Below are positions 8,786 through 17,052 of a stretch of DNA of 64,000 nt, one piece after another. Both the position numbers and the translations under genes were made by a program. The first letter of the stretch is position 1, and each line of letters opens with the position of its first letter. The notes below the pieces were generated by a model that saw nothing but the letters and a program-made list of their open reading frames with translations, was not told the origin of the DNA and made no database searches. Location of the stretch: positions 62,001 through 126,000 of the forward strand of contig NZ_SDHY01000007.1 of NCBI RefSeq assembly GCF_004118285.1. The letters are read 5' to 3'. This DNA is from Aquirufa rosea (GTDB taxonomy: Bacteria; Bacteroidota; Bacteroidia; Cytophagales; Spirosomataceae).

Positions 8786-9949
8786 TTAAAATAACCAATC
8801 AAGAGGCGATATACGTAACAAATGCATAAGTAAGGTGTAAGTTGGTGTCAAGAAGTTTGCTAAAAAAATTAAGCCCAGAAGGTAAACTGCCATAACTTGC
8901 TCTTTCGAATATTGGATAATTTGAAAAAACAAGAATACAAGTGGAAAGCAATATGTCAAACTTCTAGTTACATCATCCACTGCTGTAGCAACTAAAAAAC
9001 AAGCCAAAAATATTCCGAAGTAATATAGAGCCACCGTCCACATCTTTTTCTTTACTAAATAAATCAAAGTAAGTAATAGCAATAAATTCGCCCATTTTAA
9101 AGCAGAAAAAAGAGCATAAGGAAGTTTGTAGCCGTGCAAAAATGCAAAGCCGATTTGAACTGCCGCTTGCTGACCAACTGGAGTTTCCAATTGAAATTGC
9201 TTGTACAAATAATATCGTATGATGATGTAAAGGGAATAACTCAATAGTAAAGAATGTGTAGACTTATTTTTCCATAAAAAGTCATTTAATATACTACGTA
9301 CATTACCAGAATATAATTCAGATTTAAATAGGTATAATAATGGAAAAATTAATGCGGGAAATAGACTTCGTTCATCTACAAAAAATGCAAATACTAAGGG
9401 AATTATAGACCATTTACGGTCATAATACAAACAAGCAATCAATAAAAACACATATGCAAAAGAATCATAAAAGAGCGTATCATAAACAAATGAATGACCC
9501 ACATAAGTGAATAATATACAGACTGTTGCCCAAAAGGCGAGAGGAGAATCTCCGTTAGATAATTTTTTAACCAAATTAAAAAACATAACTAAGAAAAATG
9601 GCAACAAAAATACTTGTAAATAAAAGAGTCGAATGGCATTTAGATGAAAAACTTTTCCTATCACATAGGGTGCAATCCTAACTTCTCTTTTAGCATAATG
9701 CTCTCGGGAATTTTGTATAATAATGGGTGTAAATGGGTGTTCAATTTTACGATTCACAAAATCAATCATAAAACGCTCATTATTAGTCCATGAGGTATGT
9801 ATTTTCTTTTGAAATACCTGAGGAAAATACAATATGGAAAATCCAATAAACAGAGCAAAACAAACAACAATTACACCTTTTTGATTGTGCGTCAACCTAG
9901 CAATTAAATCATTCAACTGACGAATTAAATGAGGAATATTGGGAATCAT
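8786..9949 (-). CDS. Polytopic membrane protein of unknown function
   Basis: A 387-residue protein with about eight or nine hydrophobic segments, starting with one near residues 25-42 and continuing through repeated leucine/phenylalanine-rich helices to the C-terminus. Between the first and second helix lies a soluble loop of about 60 residues (HTSWTNNERF through KREVRIAPY). This layout, with a first extracytoplasmic loop, resembles GT-C type glycosyltransferases or polymerases, but I see no diagnostic DE or DxD motif that I can trust, so the assignment is only a resemblance. The gene is isolated between an SGNH esterase and a TPR lipoprotein, both on the same strand with gaps of about 110-140 bp. 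Its A+T content looks higher than that of its neighbours. Confidence 0.75.
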   Translation of the reverse strand: MIPNIPHLIRQLNDLIARLTHNQKGVIVVCFALFIGFSILYFPQVFQKKIHTSWTNNERFMIDFVNRKIEHPFTPIIIQNSREHYAKREVRIAPYVIGKVFHLNAIRLFYLQVFLLPFFLVMFFNLVKKLSNGDSPLAFWATVCILFTYVGHSFVYDTLFYDSFAYVFLLIACLYYDRKWSIIPLVFAFFVDERSLFPALIFPLLYLFKSELYSGNVRSILNDFLWKNKSTHSLLLSYSLYIIIRYYLYKQFQLETPVGQQAAVQIGFAFLHGYKLPYALFSALKWANLLLLLTLIYLVKKKMWTVALYYFGIFLACFLVATAVDDVTRSLTYCFPLVFLFFQIIQYSKEQVMAVYLLGLIFLANFLTPTYTLLMHLLRISPLDWLF

Positions 9950-10090
9950 ATTTTTTAAAAGTGCCTAAAACTAAGAAATGTTAAACAGAATCTTTATCCA
10001 AGATCATTAAATTTTAAAGATAATTGTTTTAAAAAAAGAATATGGAAAATGACACTATTCAGAAACATGGAAGATTCCCAATGTGTCAAA

Positions 10091-10600
10091 TTACTTAATA
10101 TTATAGCAATATTTGGCTCGAATACTCCTCGCCGAGGTATCACCTGCAGCTACAGCTTCTTCCAAGTCAAGGCAGGCCTCTGTCAAATCGCCGATAGCAA
10201 TAAAAGAGTTGGCACGATGCTTGTAAACCTCCACGTATTCAGGGGCTTTGCTAAGGCTAATGGAATAATCCTTGATAGCACTTTTGTGATAAGCTAATTG
10301 AGATTTGAAATAGGCTCGATAGAAATAATAATCCGCTCGAGTTTCATTCAAGTTGATGGCTTTATTCATATCAGCAATAGCCAAAGAATAATAACCTGCT
10401 AAACCCCGACTAGCTGCTCGAGCAAAATAGATTTCATCATTGCGCTTTTCCTTATTCAAAGCCTCGCTAAAATCTTCATTAGCGCCTATATAATCGTTTT
10501 TAGAAAATTTTGTAATACCACTTTGATAATGTACGTAACTCGAACAAGAACTAAACACCATCAAACAAAGCACCATGAAGCATTTCCAGAAATGGTGCAT
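10091..10600 (-). CDS. TPR-repeat lipoprotein
   Basis: A 169-residue exported protein if started at the ATG ending at 10600, which puts a lipoprotein signal peptide (MHHFWKC then a hydrophobic core and the lipobox VFSSC) at the very N-terminus. An upstream in-frame start at 10630 would add ten residues that spoil the signal. After the lipobox come about four tetratricopeptide repeats (for example GANEDFSEALNK, LAIADMNKAINLN, SAIKDYSISLSKAP, ACLDLEEAVAAG). TPR proteins act as protein-binding scaffolds; no partner can be named. It is likely an outer- or inner-membrane-anchored periplasmic protein. It is flanked on the right by tRNA-Gln on the same strand. Confidence 0.85.
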   Translation of the reverse strand: MHHFWKCFMVLCLMVFSSCSSYVHYQSGITKFSKNDYIGANEDFSEALNKEKRNDEIYFARAASRGLAGYYSLAIADMNKAINLNETRADYYFYRAYFKSQLAYHKSAIKDYSISLSKAPEYVEVYKHRANSFIAIGDLTEACLDLEEAVAAGDTSARSIRAKYCYNIK

Positions 10601-10669
10601 GTAGGTATATGTAATTAGGAAATAACTCATGACAAATTCTTTTTTTTCTTTCGTTTATTCCTTCACAAA

Positions 10670-10700
10670 AAAAATCCCCCACCGAAAAATCAGTGAGGGA
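10670..10700 (-). terminator. Intrinsic terminator downstream of tRNA-Gln
   Basis: On the minus strand the sequence TCCCTCAC, an A/T-rich loop and GTGGGGA form a 7-bp stem with one bulged base, followed by a run of eight T. It lies 6 bp beyond the tRNA-Gln CCA end and so would end that transcript. Confidence 0.55.
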
Positions 10701-10705
10701 AAAGG

Positions 10706-10779
10706 TGGTTGACCTACTAGGATTCGAACCTAGAACGACTGAACCAAAATCAGATGTGTTACCATTACACCATAGGTCA
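10706..10779 (-). tRNA. tRNA-Gln (anticodon TTG)
   Basis: On the minus strand the acceptor TGACCTA (5' end at 10779) pairs with TAGGTCA, followed by discriminator A and an encoded CCA (10706-10708). The D arm GTGTAATGGTAACAC, the anticodon loop TTTTGGT with anticodon TTG, and the T arm CTAGG-TTCGAAT-CCTAG are all present. The anticodon stem has a T-T mismatch at its top pair (27-43), leaving four good pairs. Body length without CCA is 71 nt, normal for tRNA-Gln. It is a single tRNA, with its own promoter to the right and terminator to the left. Confidence 0.93.
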
Positions 10780-10794
10780 ATTCCAAATCGAATG

Positions 10795-10826
10795 CAAAAA
10801 TAAGTGCTCCCAAGCGAATTATCAAA
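10795..10826 (-). promoter_or_regulatory. Bacteroidota-type promoter for tRNA-Gln
   Basis: Read on the minus strand: TTTG (10823-10826), a 20-bp spacer, then TATTTTTG (10795-10802). This fits the Bacteroidota sigma factor consensus TTTG-N19/20-TAnnTTTG. The predicted transcription start is a few bases upstream of the mature tRNA 5' end at 10779. Confidence 0.65.
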
Positions 10827-10912
10827 TGTGCTTCAAAAAAAATTGAATTATTTCATATGAAATCAGCTTGAATACTCTAGATCAAGCAATTAATTTGTAC
10901 TTGACAAAGCTA

Positions 10913-11794
10913 TTAGGCTAGTTCCATGGAGGCTACTTGTACATCCGCACTGATTTTCTTCACTAAACCTTGTAAAACCTTACCAGGACCGCACTCAATA
11001 AATTCGGTGGCTCCTGCAGCGACCATTGCCTCCACTGATTGCGTCCAACGAACCGCTCCTGTCAATTGAGCTATTAAATTTTGTTTAATCTCGGCAGGAT
11101 CTTGCGAAGCTTTGGCTGTCACATTTTGAAATATCGGGCAAATTGGTCGCTCTATGGTCGTGGCTTCAATTGCTGCCGCCAACTCCACGCGAGCTGGCTC
11201 CATAAAAGGAGAATGAAAAGCTCCTCCTACAGGTAAGGTCAATACCCGTTTAGCACCAGCAGCTTTTAATAATTCCGCCACTTTTTCGATACCTGCTACA
11301 CTTCCAGAAATAACCACTTGACCTGGACAATTATAGTTAGCAGCAACTACTTCACCGTTTGTTTCTCCACAAATTCTTTCTATATCAGCATCAGCTAAAC
11401 CCAAAACAGCTGCCATGGTGCTAGGCACCAATTCACAGGCTTTTTGCATCGCTAAAGCCCTTTGATAAACTAGACGTAATCCATCTTGCCACGACAATGC
11501 CCCTGCCGCTACTAAGGCAGAAAATTCCCCGAGCGAATGACCTGCCACCATGTCGGGTGCAAAATCTTTTCCCAGCTTAGCCACCAGCACGGAATGTAAA
11601 TAAATAGCCGGCTGAGTCACTTTGGTTTGCTTCAAATCCTCTTCGGTTCCTTCAAACATGACCTTGGACAAGCTAAAACCCAATATTTGATCCGCCTCAT
11701 TTACGATTTCTTTCGCTGCTGTAAAGTTCTCATATAAATCTTTGGCCATACCTGGGAACTGAGATCCTTGACCGGGAAATACATATGCCTTCAT
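10913..11794 (-). CDS. fabD: Malonyl-CoA:ACP transacylase
   Basis: A 293-residue cytoplasmic enzyme that moves malonyl from CoA to acyl carrier protein, the entry step to fatty acid elongation. The oxyanion-hole motif FPGQGSQ (6-12), nucleophile GHSLGE (Ser87) and catalytic histidine in GGAFHSPF (His194) are present, and the length is typical. It stands alone here; acpP and fabF are about 11 kb away on the other strand. The 99-bp upstream gap carries a nested palindrome and a good -7 promoter box. Divergent from an SGNH lipoprotein. Confidence 0.95.
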   Translation of the reverse strand: MKAYVFPGQGSQFPGMAKDLYENFTAAKEIVNEADQILGFSLSKVMFEGTEEDLKQTKVTQPAIYLHSVLVAKLGKDFAPDMVAGHSLGEFSALVAAGALSWQDGLRLVYQRALAMQKACELVPSTMAAVLGLADADIERICGETNGEVVAANYNCPGQVVISGSVAGIEKVAELLKAAGAKRVLTLPVGGAFHSPFMEPARVELAAAIEATTIERPICPIFQNVTAKASQDPAEIKQNLIAQLTGAVRWTQSVEAMVAAGATEFIECGPGKVLQGLVKKISADVQVASMELA

Positions 11795-11824
11795 TTTTTT
11801 TGTGTTTTATTATATTTTTGATGT

Positions 11825-11860
11825 AAGATTAACAATCTTTGACAAAGATAAATTAATCTT
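11825..11860. promoter_or_regulatory. Nested palindrome overlapping the fabD promoter (possible operator)
   Basis: AAGATTAA (11825-11832) and ATCTTTG (11835-11841) face CAAAGAT (11843-11849) and TTAATCTT (11853-11860), giving 8-bp outer and 7-bp inner arms about a single central A. On the minus strand the inner arm supplies TATCTTTG (11843-11850), a match to the -7 box TAnnTTTG about 50 bp upstream of fabD; a -33 box is poor. A dyad centred on a promoter is the usual form of a repressor operator, but no regulator can be named. Confidence 0.5.
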
Positions 11861-11893
11861 CTGGCTATCTGAAACCTTCAATATCTAATTAAT

Positions 11894-12991
11894 ATGTTAT
11901 CTCGGTTCAATACTTTCCTCTGTATTATCGCAAGCCTAGCTGCTTTTTCGTCCTGTAAAACAGAAGAAGCCGTTCCCGCAGTGAGCTCCCAGGGTATAGT
12001 ACAAATCGACGAGGCCAATAGCCGAACTTTTGTGCAGAGAGATTTAAGTAATCAGGGCAAAATAGTGCTGGTGGGAAAGAGCAGTCAAAACTTTAGTTCT
12101 GCCCAAGTGAAGTTTAAGAATGTGATGGGTGGGAAAGAGACCGATTGGCTCACCCTTAGCAAGGAGGGTTCTAACTTCAAAGGAGAGTTTATTTTACAAG
12201 GAGGAGGATATTATCCCGAGGTCAAATTATTACAAGACACGAAGGTTTTGACTGATACCGTTTTGAGTAAAACACCATTTAAAGTAGGAGAAGTATTTGC
12301 GGTTATTGGGCATTCATTGGCCGAGGGACAAGCCCCCTATGAATTGACAGATTATGACAAAGAGTGGTGCGAAATCGTCAAATACTCCGATAGTAATGTG
12401 GTAGGTTTCTGGGGAAGACTCGCCAATATGTTAAAGAATAGATATTTAGTTCCCATCAGAATTTACAGCACGGGAATCGGTGGGTCTACTTCAGAACAAT
12501 GGGGTAAATCTGCCCTGGGATTAGAATTTACGAGTGGTTTATTTGATTGGAAAAAGAGATATCCTTATTCCTTCTTCGAAAATAGAATTTTGAATGATGT
12601 GCCTAAAAGTGGTTTAAGAGCCGTATTGGTACTTCATGGTGAAAACGATGTCACACTATCCATCGACAATATCGTCACTTATACAGATGCCTACATGAAG
12701 TTTACCCGTGAACTTCTCAAGAGTAAAGATTTGAGTTTTGTGGTTGCCAGAAGTAATAGAGGACTCAACAAAGTAGAGGATCAACACGTACAAGAGGCCC
12801 AAAACATCATCATTAAAATATTACCTTATGTCTATGAGGGAGCTAATTTGCAAACGGTGGTAGGGCCAGGATTTCGTTGGGATGGAACCCATTTTAACTA
12901 TGCAGGCTTAGAGGAAGCAGCTAGAAAATGGGATATTATATTTGAACCCAAATTATTCACTCAAATGAATCCCGTATTGCGAAGTCGCTAA
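11894..12991 (+). CDS. SGNH-hydrolase-like lipoprotein (sialate O-acetylesterase-like)
   Basis: A 365-residue exported lipoprotein: the signal peptide ends in the lipobox AAFSSC (Cys21). A beta-sandwich region (about 35-125) precedes an SGNH-type domain with the nucleophile block VIGHSLAEGQ (Ser141), a central LVLHGENDV motif and a C-terminal WDGTHFNYAG that can supply the catalytic Asp and His (about 332 and 335). The N-terminal region runs parallel to that of the T9SS esterase at 6498-8675 (for example FVQRD here and VFQRD there, both before a GEVFAVIG/GENFIISG entry to the active site). It probably cleaves acyl groups from glycans at the cell surface. Its stop interlocks with the convergent DCC-family gene. 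Confidence 0.82.
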   Translation: MLSRFNTFLCIIASLAAFSSCKTEEAVPAVSSQGIVQIDEANSRTFVQRDLSNQGKIVLVGKSSQNFSSAQVKFKNVMGGKETDWLTLSKEGSNFKGEFILQGGGYYPEVKLLQDTKVLTDTVLSKTPFKVGEVFAVIGHSLAEGQAPYELTDYDKEWCEIVKYSDSNVVGFWGRLANMLKNRYLVPIRIYSTGIGGSTSEQWGKSALGLEFTSGLFDWKKRYPYSFFENRILNDVPKSGLRAVLVLHGENDVTLSIDNIVTYTDAYMKFTRELLKSKDLSFVVARSNRGLNKVEDQHVQEAQNIIIKILPYVYEGANLQTVVGPGFRWDGTHFNYAGLEEAARKWDIIFEPKLFTQMNPVLRSR

Positions 12992-13347
12992 AGCTCACAG
13001 GCATCGACCGAACTCCCCCAAATCAATCGATTTTTAGCGACAAAATCATAGGCTCTGTCTAGGAAAGCATAGGGCAAAAAAAAGAATATACGCAAGCCTT
13101 GATAATACCAAGGTGCCAGGTGCACCAATATTTCAATGGCTCGGGATTTGATAAATACCTGATCATTCCAAAGCACTTTGATACTATCGACCACCCAATT
13201 TGCATGAGGATGTTTTTCTATACTATCCAGAAAATGTGGGGAACCTTGAAAATCAATCTGTATCTTTTCGCCACACATACCTGCTAAAATTTTGGCGCAA
13301 AAACGACAAAATCGGCAATTCCCATCAATAAAAACAGCTGTCTTCAT
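12988..13347 (-). CDS. DCC family thiol-disulfide oxidoreductase-like protein (DUF393)
   Basis: A 119-residue protein with the family hallmark at its N-terminus: VFIDGNCRFCRFC (Cys11, Cys14, Cys17), that is, the DxxCxxC motif of DUF393. The rest (SRAIEILVHLAPWYYQGLRI, FLDRAYDFVAKNRLIWG) also follows the family. No signal peptide is seen. The start codon overlaps the stop of the upstream 946-residue T9SS protein by one base (TAATG), which indicates translational coupling. The biochemical function of the family is not firmly known; a thiol redox role is inferred from the CxxC. An extra cysteine three residues after the CxxC is notable. Confidence 0.85.
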   Translation of the reverse strand: MKTAVFIDGNCRFCRFCAKILAGMCGEKIQIDFQGSPHFLDSIEKHPHANWVVDSIKVLWNDQVFIKSRAIEILVHLAPWYYQGLRIFFFLPYAFLDRAYDFVAKNRLIWGSSVDACEL

Positions 13348-16187
13348 TAGCGAACTAATTCAACCCAACCCTTTAAACTTTTAGTTTTCAAACTTGGATC
13401 ATTCACATCGAAACTAACATCCACTGTATAAAAATAAGTTCCCACGGCCATGTCTTTTCCGGAAGCATCCTTGCCATTCCAGCCAAAATCTGCCCCTGTG
13501 CCATTATATTCATATACCAGTTGACCATAACGATCCACTATCTTACATACTACAGTTTTCACAAAGCGAGGGCATCGCAGCGGCAACCAAACATCATTCT
13601 TTAAATCCCCATTAGGACTGAACAGGTTGGGTAATTCAAAAGAAGGGCAATTGTCCTGGTTCAGCGTTTCGCTCTTCGGACTTTCTTTACCTAACTGACT
13701 AACTGCCGTGACATAATAGCTACCAATAAATGAATCCCTTTTTTGATGCATATACTTTAAATCATTCACCTCCGCAATTCGAGTAAATGGACCCGCGGGA
13801 CTTGCCGCATAGTAAATTCGGTAAGAAGCAATACTCTGATCACAAGTTCCCGTTAAAGTGGGCTGCCAAGTTAATTGATTAGTGAAGCTGGTAAAATTAC
13901 AGTTCAAAGAGCCATCCAAAGCCGCACAATCCGGTGCAGATAAAGTTAGTTTGGGTGCACAAGGATTCACATCCGATTGTGGTTTCAAGCAGACGATCTT
14001 AGACGCATTTATTAAGGTCATTGCTGGGAAACCCTCTCCGTAAGAGCCTAAGGTTTCAACATAATAACAATAGGTAGAATCTGGAGAAAGGGTGACATCA
14101 AACTTTCCATCTCTGGTGAAGAAATCGGTTCCTTGATCCGTAAAAGTATAGGTAGTAGGCCCACCTACAGAGACTTCTGAAATCTGGTTAAACTTACCCG
14201 ATCCACGAGAAGTCTCTCGATACACCCGATGTACCTGAAAATCATTTAACCAAGGTACATCCGCTGACCAAGCCAAGCGGTTAGCCCTCACGGTAGGCTG
14301 CGCAAATAACTGTACTTGAGCGGCAGGACTAGGTGAATCCAACAACCTGAATTGACCATTTACGGTATAATAAAAATCAGTACGATAACGGTACACTTTT
14401 GAATCCGTTGCAATACCTTTATCTACATAAGATGTGTCATTTCTTGCAACTATTACAGAGGCAGGAATTGGATTTCCGACTGCCACAAAATTGGTGGAGC
14501 CATTCCCCTCTGCCCGCATTACTTGGTATTGATATGGCCCCTTATACAAACTCGTATCAAGATTCAATGGACGTGTCCAACGAACTAATATTTCGCCACC
14601 AACGGCATCTGTTTTTTGAATGGAGACATTAGTCATTAATGGGGCGGATGATGGAATGAAGGCACAACTAGAATTAGACATGGGACTGTAATCCGTTTGT
14701 CCGCTGGAGTTCGTGAACACCACCACCAAAACATAAATATAATTAGCATTCTTCATGAGACCCGCGCCTTTATTGGTATCCTCATACTGTACCTCACTGG
14801 CATTTAAACGAGCAATTTCCGTAAATCCAGGCAATTGCATACCCGTTTCACAAGATTTATTCACGACAGGTGCACAGGCTGCTTGTTTACGAAAAACGAT
14901 GATTTTAGCCCCTGGCAATGAACAGGCATAAGGGCTCCAGGTCAATAAGGCGGAACCTTTGGTAGGCTGAATTCTGGCCACCAGATTTTTAATGGAAGGA
15001 GCAATGATTTTAATCTTCCATATTTTACTATCGACCAATTTCACCCCTCCTCCTACAGTGATCGGAGGATTGTCTTCTGCTTTAAAGAATATGTCGTAGG
15101 TTTCCTTTCGAATATGCTGACAGGCTGTTTGCCAAGTAAAGGTACCTGTGGCAGTGCCCGTTTGCCTTGGACTTGATATAAAAGTAGCAAAAGGCTGTTT
15201 AACCGCATATGTGGTATCTATTGGGTACACATTACCCAAACTGGTGATGGTTACAGGATCTAATCTACCCGTCTTGGAAGGCGCATCGGTGGCCGTGATC
15301 GTCTCCCGAATCAAGGCTCCGGCTTGCACGCATACGTCGGCTGGCACATTTATTTTAGGGCCTTTATTATCCAAATCCTTTACTTCAATTTGCATATCAC
15401 GCACCGTCTCCGAAATCTTGACACCATTTCTCCATTCTTCTACAATAAAGGCACAATTGTACAGTCCCAATTCCTGCGGAGAATCCCAAATCAAATCTCC
15501 ATTTAAGGAATTGATGGTGAAGGAAGATGCCGTGGTAGAAACCTCATTCGGTTGTCTAAAATTAGGTGCGGTAATTCCTCGACTATTGGGATTACAGGTT
15601 TCATAATCTCCGTAACGAGATACGGTTAAACGATAAGCCAAACTATCTCCTTCCGCATCTACGGCATTCGGATTGTGAATAAAAGGCTGCCCCACGACAG
15701 CCGTTAAATCTACCGCTGGATTCAACAATAAAGGGGTGGAATTTTGGCCTAAACCCGAGTTAATGGAAAAGATGGTTTCCACATAAAAAGGAACCTCTAC
15801 GGAACGTGTAATATTTCTAACCCCATCATTTCTATTGGGAATAGCCACCGATACTTTGTAAAATAAAGCAGGGGCAGGATAGGTATATTCAATTTTATAG
15901 GTGTTTTTCAAGGTTCCATTACCCAAGTTGACAATAGGCAAAAGACGCTTGGCTTTAAAAATTCCTGAACCATCACCAAAACAAAAATTCACATCCGTCT
16001 GATCTTGATTAGCTCGATTGTCCTCAGTATAAGTGGTTAAGGTAAATTCATAGGTAAGACTGACATTGGAAATCCGCTTCACGGTAATTTCTCCCCCCTT
16101 TAAGTGGGTCGAATGAGCTTGAAAAACCACTCCTAAAAAACTAAGCAAAAAGGCAAGAAAGTATTTAGAATAATTTTTAGCGGACAT
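13347..16187 (-). CDS. Large secreted protein with type B T9SS (gliding-motility-associated) C-terminal domain
   Basis: A 946-residue secreted protein. The signal peptide (about 1-27, ending QAHS) is followed by THLKGGEITVK, a start often seen in Cytophagales surface proteins, then several Ig-like and fibronectin-III-like beta domains with paired cysteines. The last 90 residues are the CHU_C/type B sorting domain: FELPNLFSPNGDLKNDVW, KIVDRYGQLVYEY, WNGKDASGKDMAVGTYFY. Such proteins are exported through the type IX system, often with SprF/PorP partners; none is next to it here. Likely an adhesin or surface-layer protein; the ligand is unknown. It is followed by the coupled DCC-family gene. Confidence 0.88.
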   Translation of the reverse strand: MSAKNYSKYFLAFLLSFLGVVFQAHSTHLKGGEITVKRISNVSLTYEFTLTTYTEDNRANQDQTDVNFCFGDGSGIFKAKRLLPIVNLGNGTLKNTYKIEYTYPAPALFYKVSVAIPNRNDGVRNITRSVEVPFYVETIFSINSGLGQNSTPLLLNPAVDLTAVVGQPFIHNPNAVDAEGDSLAYRLTVSRYGDYETCNPNSRGITAPNFRQPNEVSTTASSFTINSLNGDLIWDSPQELGLYNCAFIVEEWRNGVKISETVRDMQIEVKDLDNKGPKINVPADVCVQAGALIRETITATDAPSKTGRLDPVTITSLGNVYPIDTTYAVKQPFATFISSPRQTGTATGTFTWQTACQHIRKETYDIFFKAEDNPPITVGGGVKLVDSKIWKIKIIAPSIKNLVARIQPTKGSALLTWSPYACSLPGAKIIVFRKQAACAPVVNKSCETGMQLPGFTEIARLNASEVQYEDTNKGAGLMKNANYIYVLVVVFTNSSGQTDYSPMSNSSCAFIPSSAPLMTNVSIQKTDAVGGEILVRWTRPLNLDTSLYKGPYQYQVMRAEGNGSTNFVAVGNPIPASVIVARNDTSYVDKGIATDSKVYRYRTDFYYTVNGQFRLLDSPSPAAQVQLFAQPTVRANRLAWSADVPWLNDFQVHRVYRETSRGSGKFNQISEVSVGGPTTYTFTDQGTDFFTRDGKFDVTLSPDSTYCYYVETLGSYGEGFPAMTLINASKIVCLKPQSDVNPCAPKLTLSAPDCAALDGSLNCNFTSFTNQLTWQPTLTGTCDQSIASYRIYYAASPAGPFTRIAEVNDLKYMHQKRDSFIGSYYVTAVSQLGKESPKSETLNQDNCPSFELPNLFSPNGDLKNDVWLPLRCPRFVKTVVCKIVDRYGQLVYEYNGTGADFGWNGKDASGKDMAVGTYFYTVDVSFDVNDPSLKTKSLKGWVELVR

Positions 16188-16262
16188 AAAACATATTTGT
16201 AATATGGAAAGTTAATTAAGCAATTCGAAAAAAATAAAAAAAAAGGTTTTTTTAATCGAATA

Positions 16263-16294
16263 TTTGAAAGACCCACGAATCAATTGTAGTTTTA
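16263..16294 (+). promoter_or_regulatory. Probable promoter of the sdhCAB operon
   Basis: TTTG (16263-16266), a 20-bp spacer and TAGTTTTA (16287-16294) match TTTG-N20-TAnnTTTG except for the last base. It lies about 68 bp upstream of the sdhC start. Confidence 0.45.
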
Positions 16295-16361
16295 TGTCCT
16301 AAATTTTCACTTGTGGTTAAATATGAGCGACTATTTAATTAAATCAAAATAAATTTTATTT

Positions 16362-17030
16362 ATGGCTTGGTTATCAAAATCACTAAATTCATCTCTGGGA
16401 AAAAAGCTCCTAATGGCTATTACCGGCCTATTTTTGGTCAGTTTCTTGGTAGTTCACTGCGGATTAAATGCAACGGTATTTTTCAATGACGGTGGCGAAA
16501 CTTTTAACAAAGGAGCCGAGTTCATGGCTAAGAATCCCTTTATTCGTACCATGGAAATCGTTTTATTTGGAGGTTTATTGCTCCATATTTTAGACGGTTT
16601 ACGTTTATGGATAGACAACAAAAAGAAACGCCCTGTAGCTTATGCTGTAGTAGATGGGGCTGCCAATAGTAAGTGGTATTCTCGTTCTATGGGACTCTTA
16701 GGAACTTTACTTTTATTATTTATCATCATACACCTGAAGCATTTTTGGTATTTCTCTCGTTTAACAGACAACTTAACAGAAGAGCATACTTTATTCCATG
16801 AAATGCAAGCCATTTTTGCAAGCCCTGTGGTAGTAGTCATTTACGTCTTAGGTTGTATCTCTTTAGCCTACCACTTATTACATGGATTTCAGAGTGCATT
16901 CCAAACCTTAGGTTGGAATCATCCTAAATATACCCCAACCATTAAGTGCATTGGTGCAGCCTACTCAATCATCATTTCGATTATTTTTGCCGCTATGCCC
17001 ATTGCCTTCCATTTAAATTTGATTCATTAA
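16362..17030 (+). CDS. sdhC: Succinate dehydrogenase/fumarate reductase cytochrome b subunit
   Basis: A 222-residue membrane anchor of complex II with five hydrophobic helices and several helix-embedded histidines ([42 protein letters not shown]) suited to di-heme ligation, as in the single-polypeptide b558-type anchors of Bacteroidota and Epsilonproteobacteria (class with one large anchor instead of separate SdhC and SdhD). It passes electrons between menaquinone and the SdhB Fe-S chain. First gene of sdhCAB; 22 bp before sdhA. Confidence 0.92.
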   Translation: MAWLSKSLNSSLGKKLLMAITGLFLVSFLVVHCGLNATVFFNDGGETFNKGAEFMAKNPFIRTMEIVLFGGLLLHILDGLRLWIDNKKKRPVAYAVVDGAANSKWYSRSMGLLGTLLLLFIIIHLKHFWYFSRLTDNLTEEHTLFHEMQAIFASPVVVVIYVLGCISLAYHLLHGFQSAFQTLGWNHPKYTPTIKCIGAAYSIIISIIFAAMPIAFHLNLIH

Positions 17031-17052
17031 TACCTCAGCCGATACGATTGTT

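Larger units (their letters stand above)
10601..10912. other. Gene-poor gap of about 310 bp holding tRNA-Gln
   Basis: Apart from tRNA-Gln, its promoter and its terminator, the stretch 10830-10912 between the tRNA promoter and the fabD stop codon is A/T-rich and shows no coding sequence or clear hairpin. Confidence 0.6.

Noticed and set aside
10049-10297. Plus-strand open frame over the TPR lipoprotein
   Set aside because: It is antisense to clear TPR repeats and has no features of its own.
15148-15606. Open frame of 152 codons on the plus strand inside the large T9SS gene
   Set aside because: It lies wholly antisense to a well-supported gene with clear domains, and its sequence has no recognisable motif or signal.
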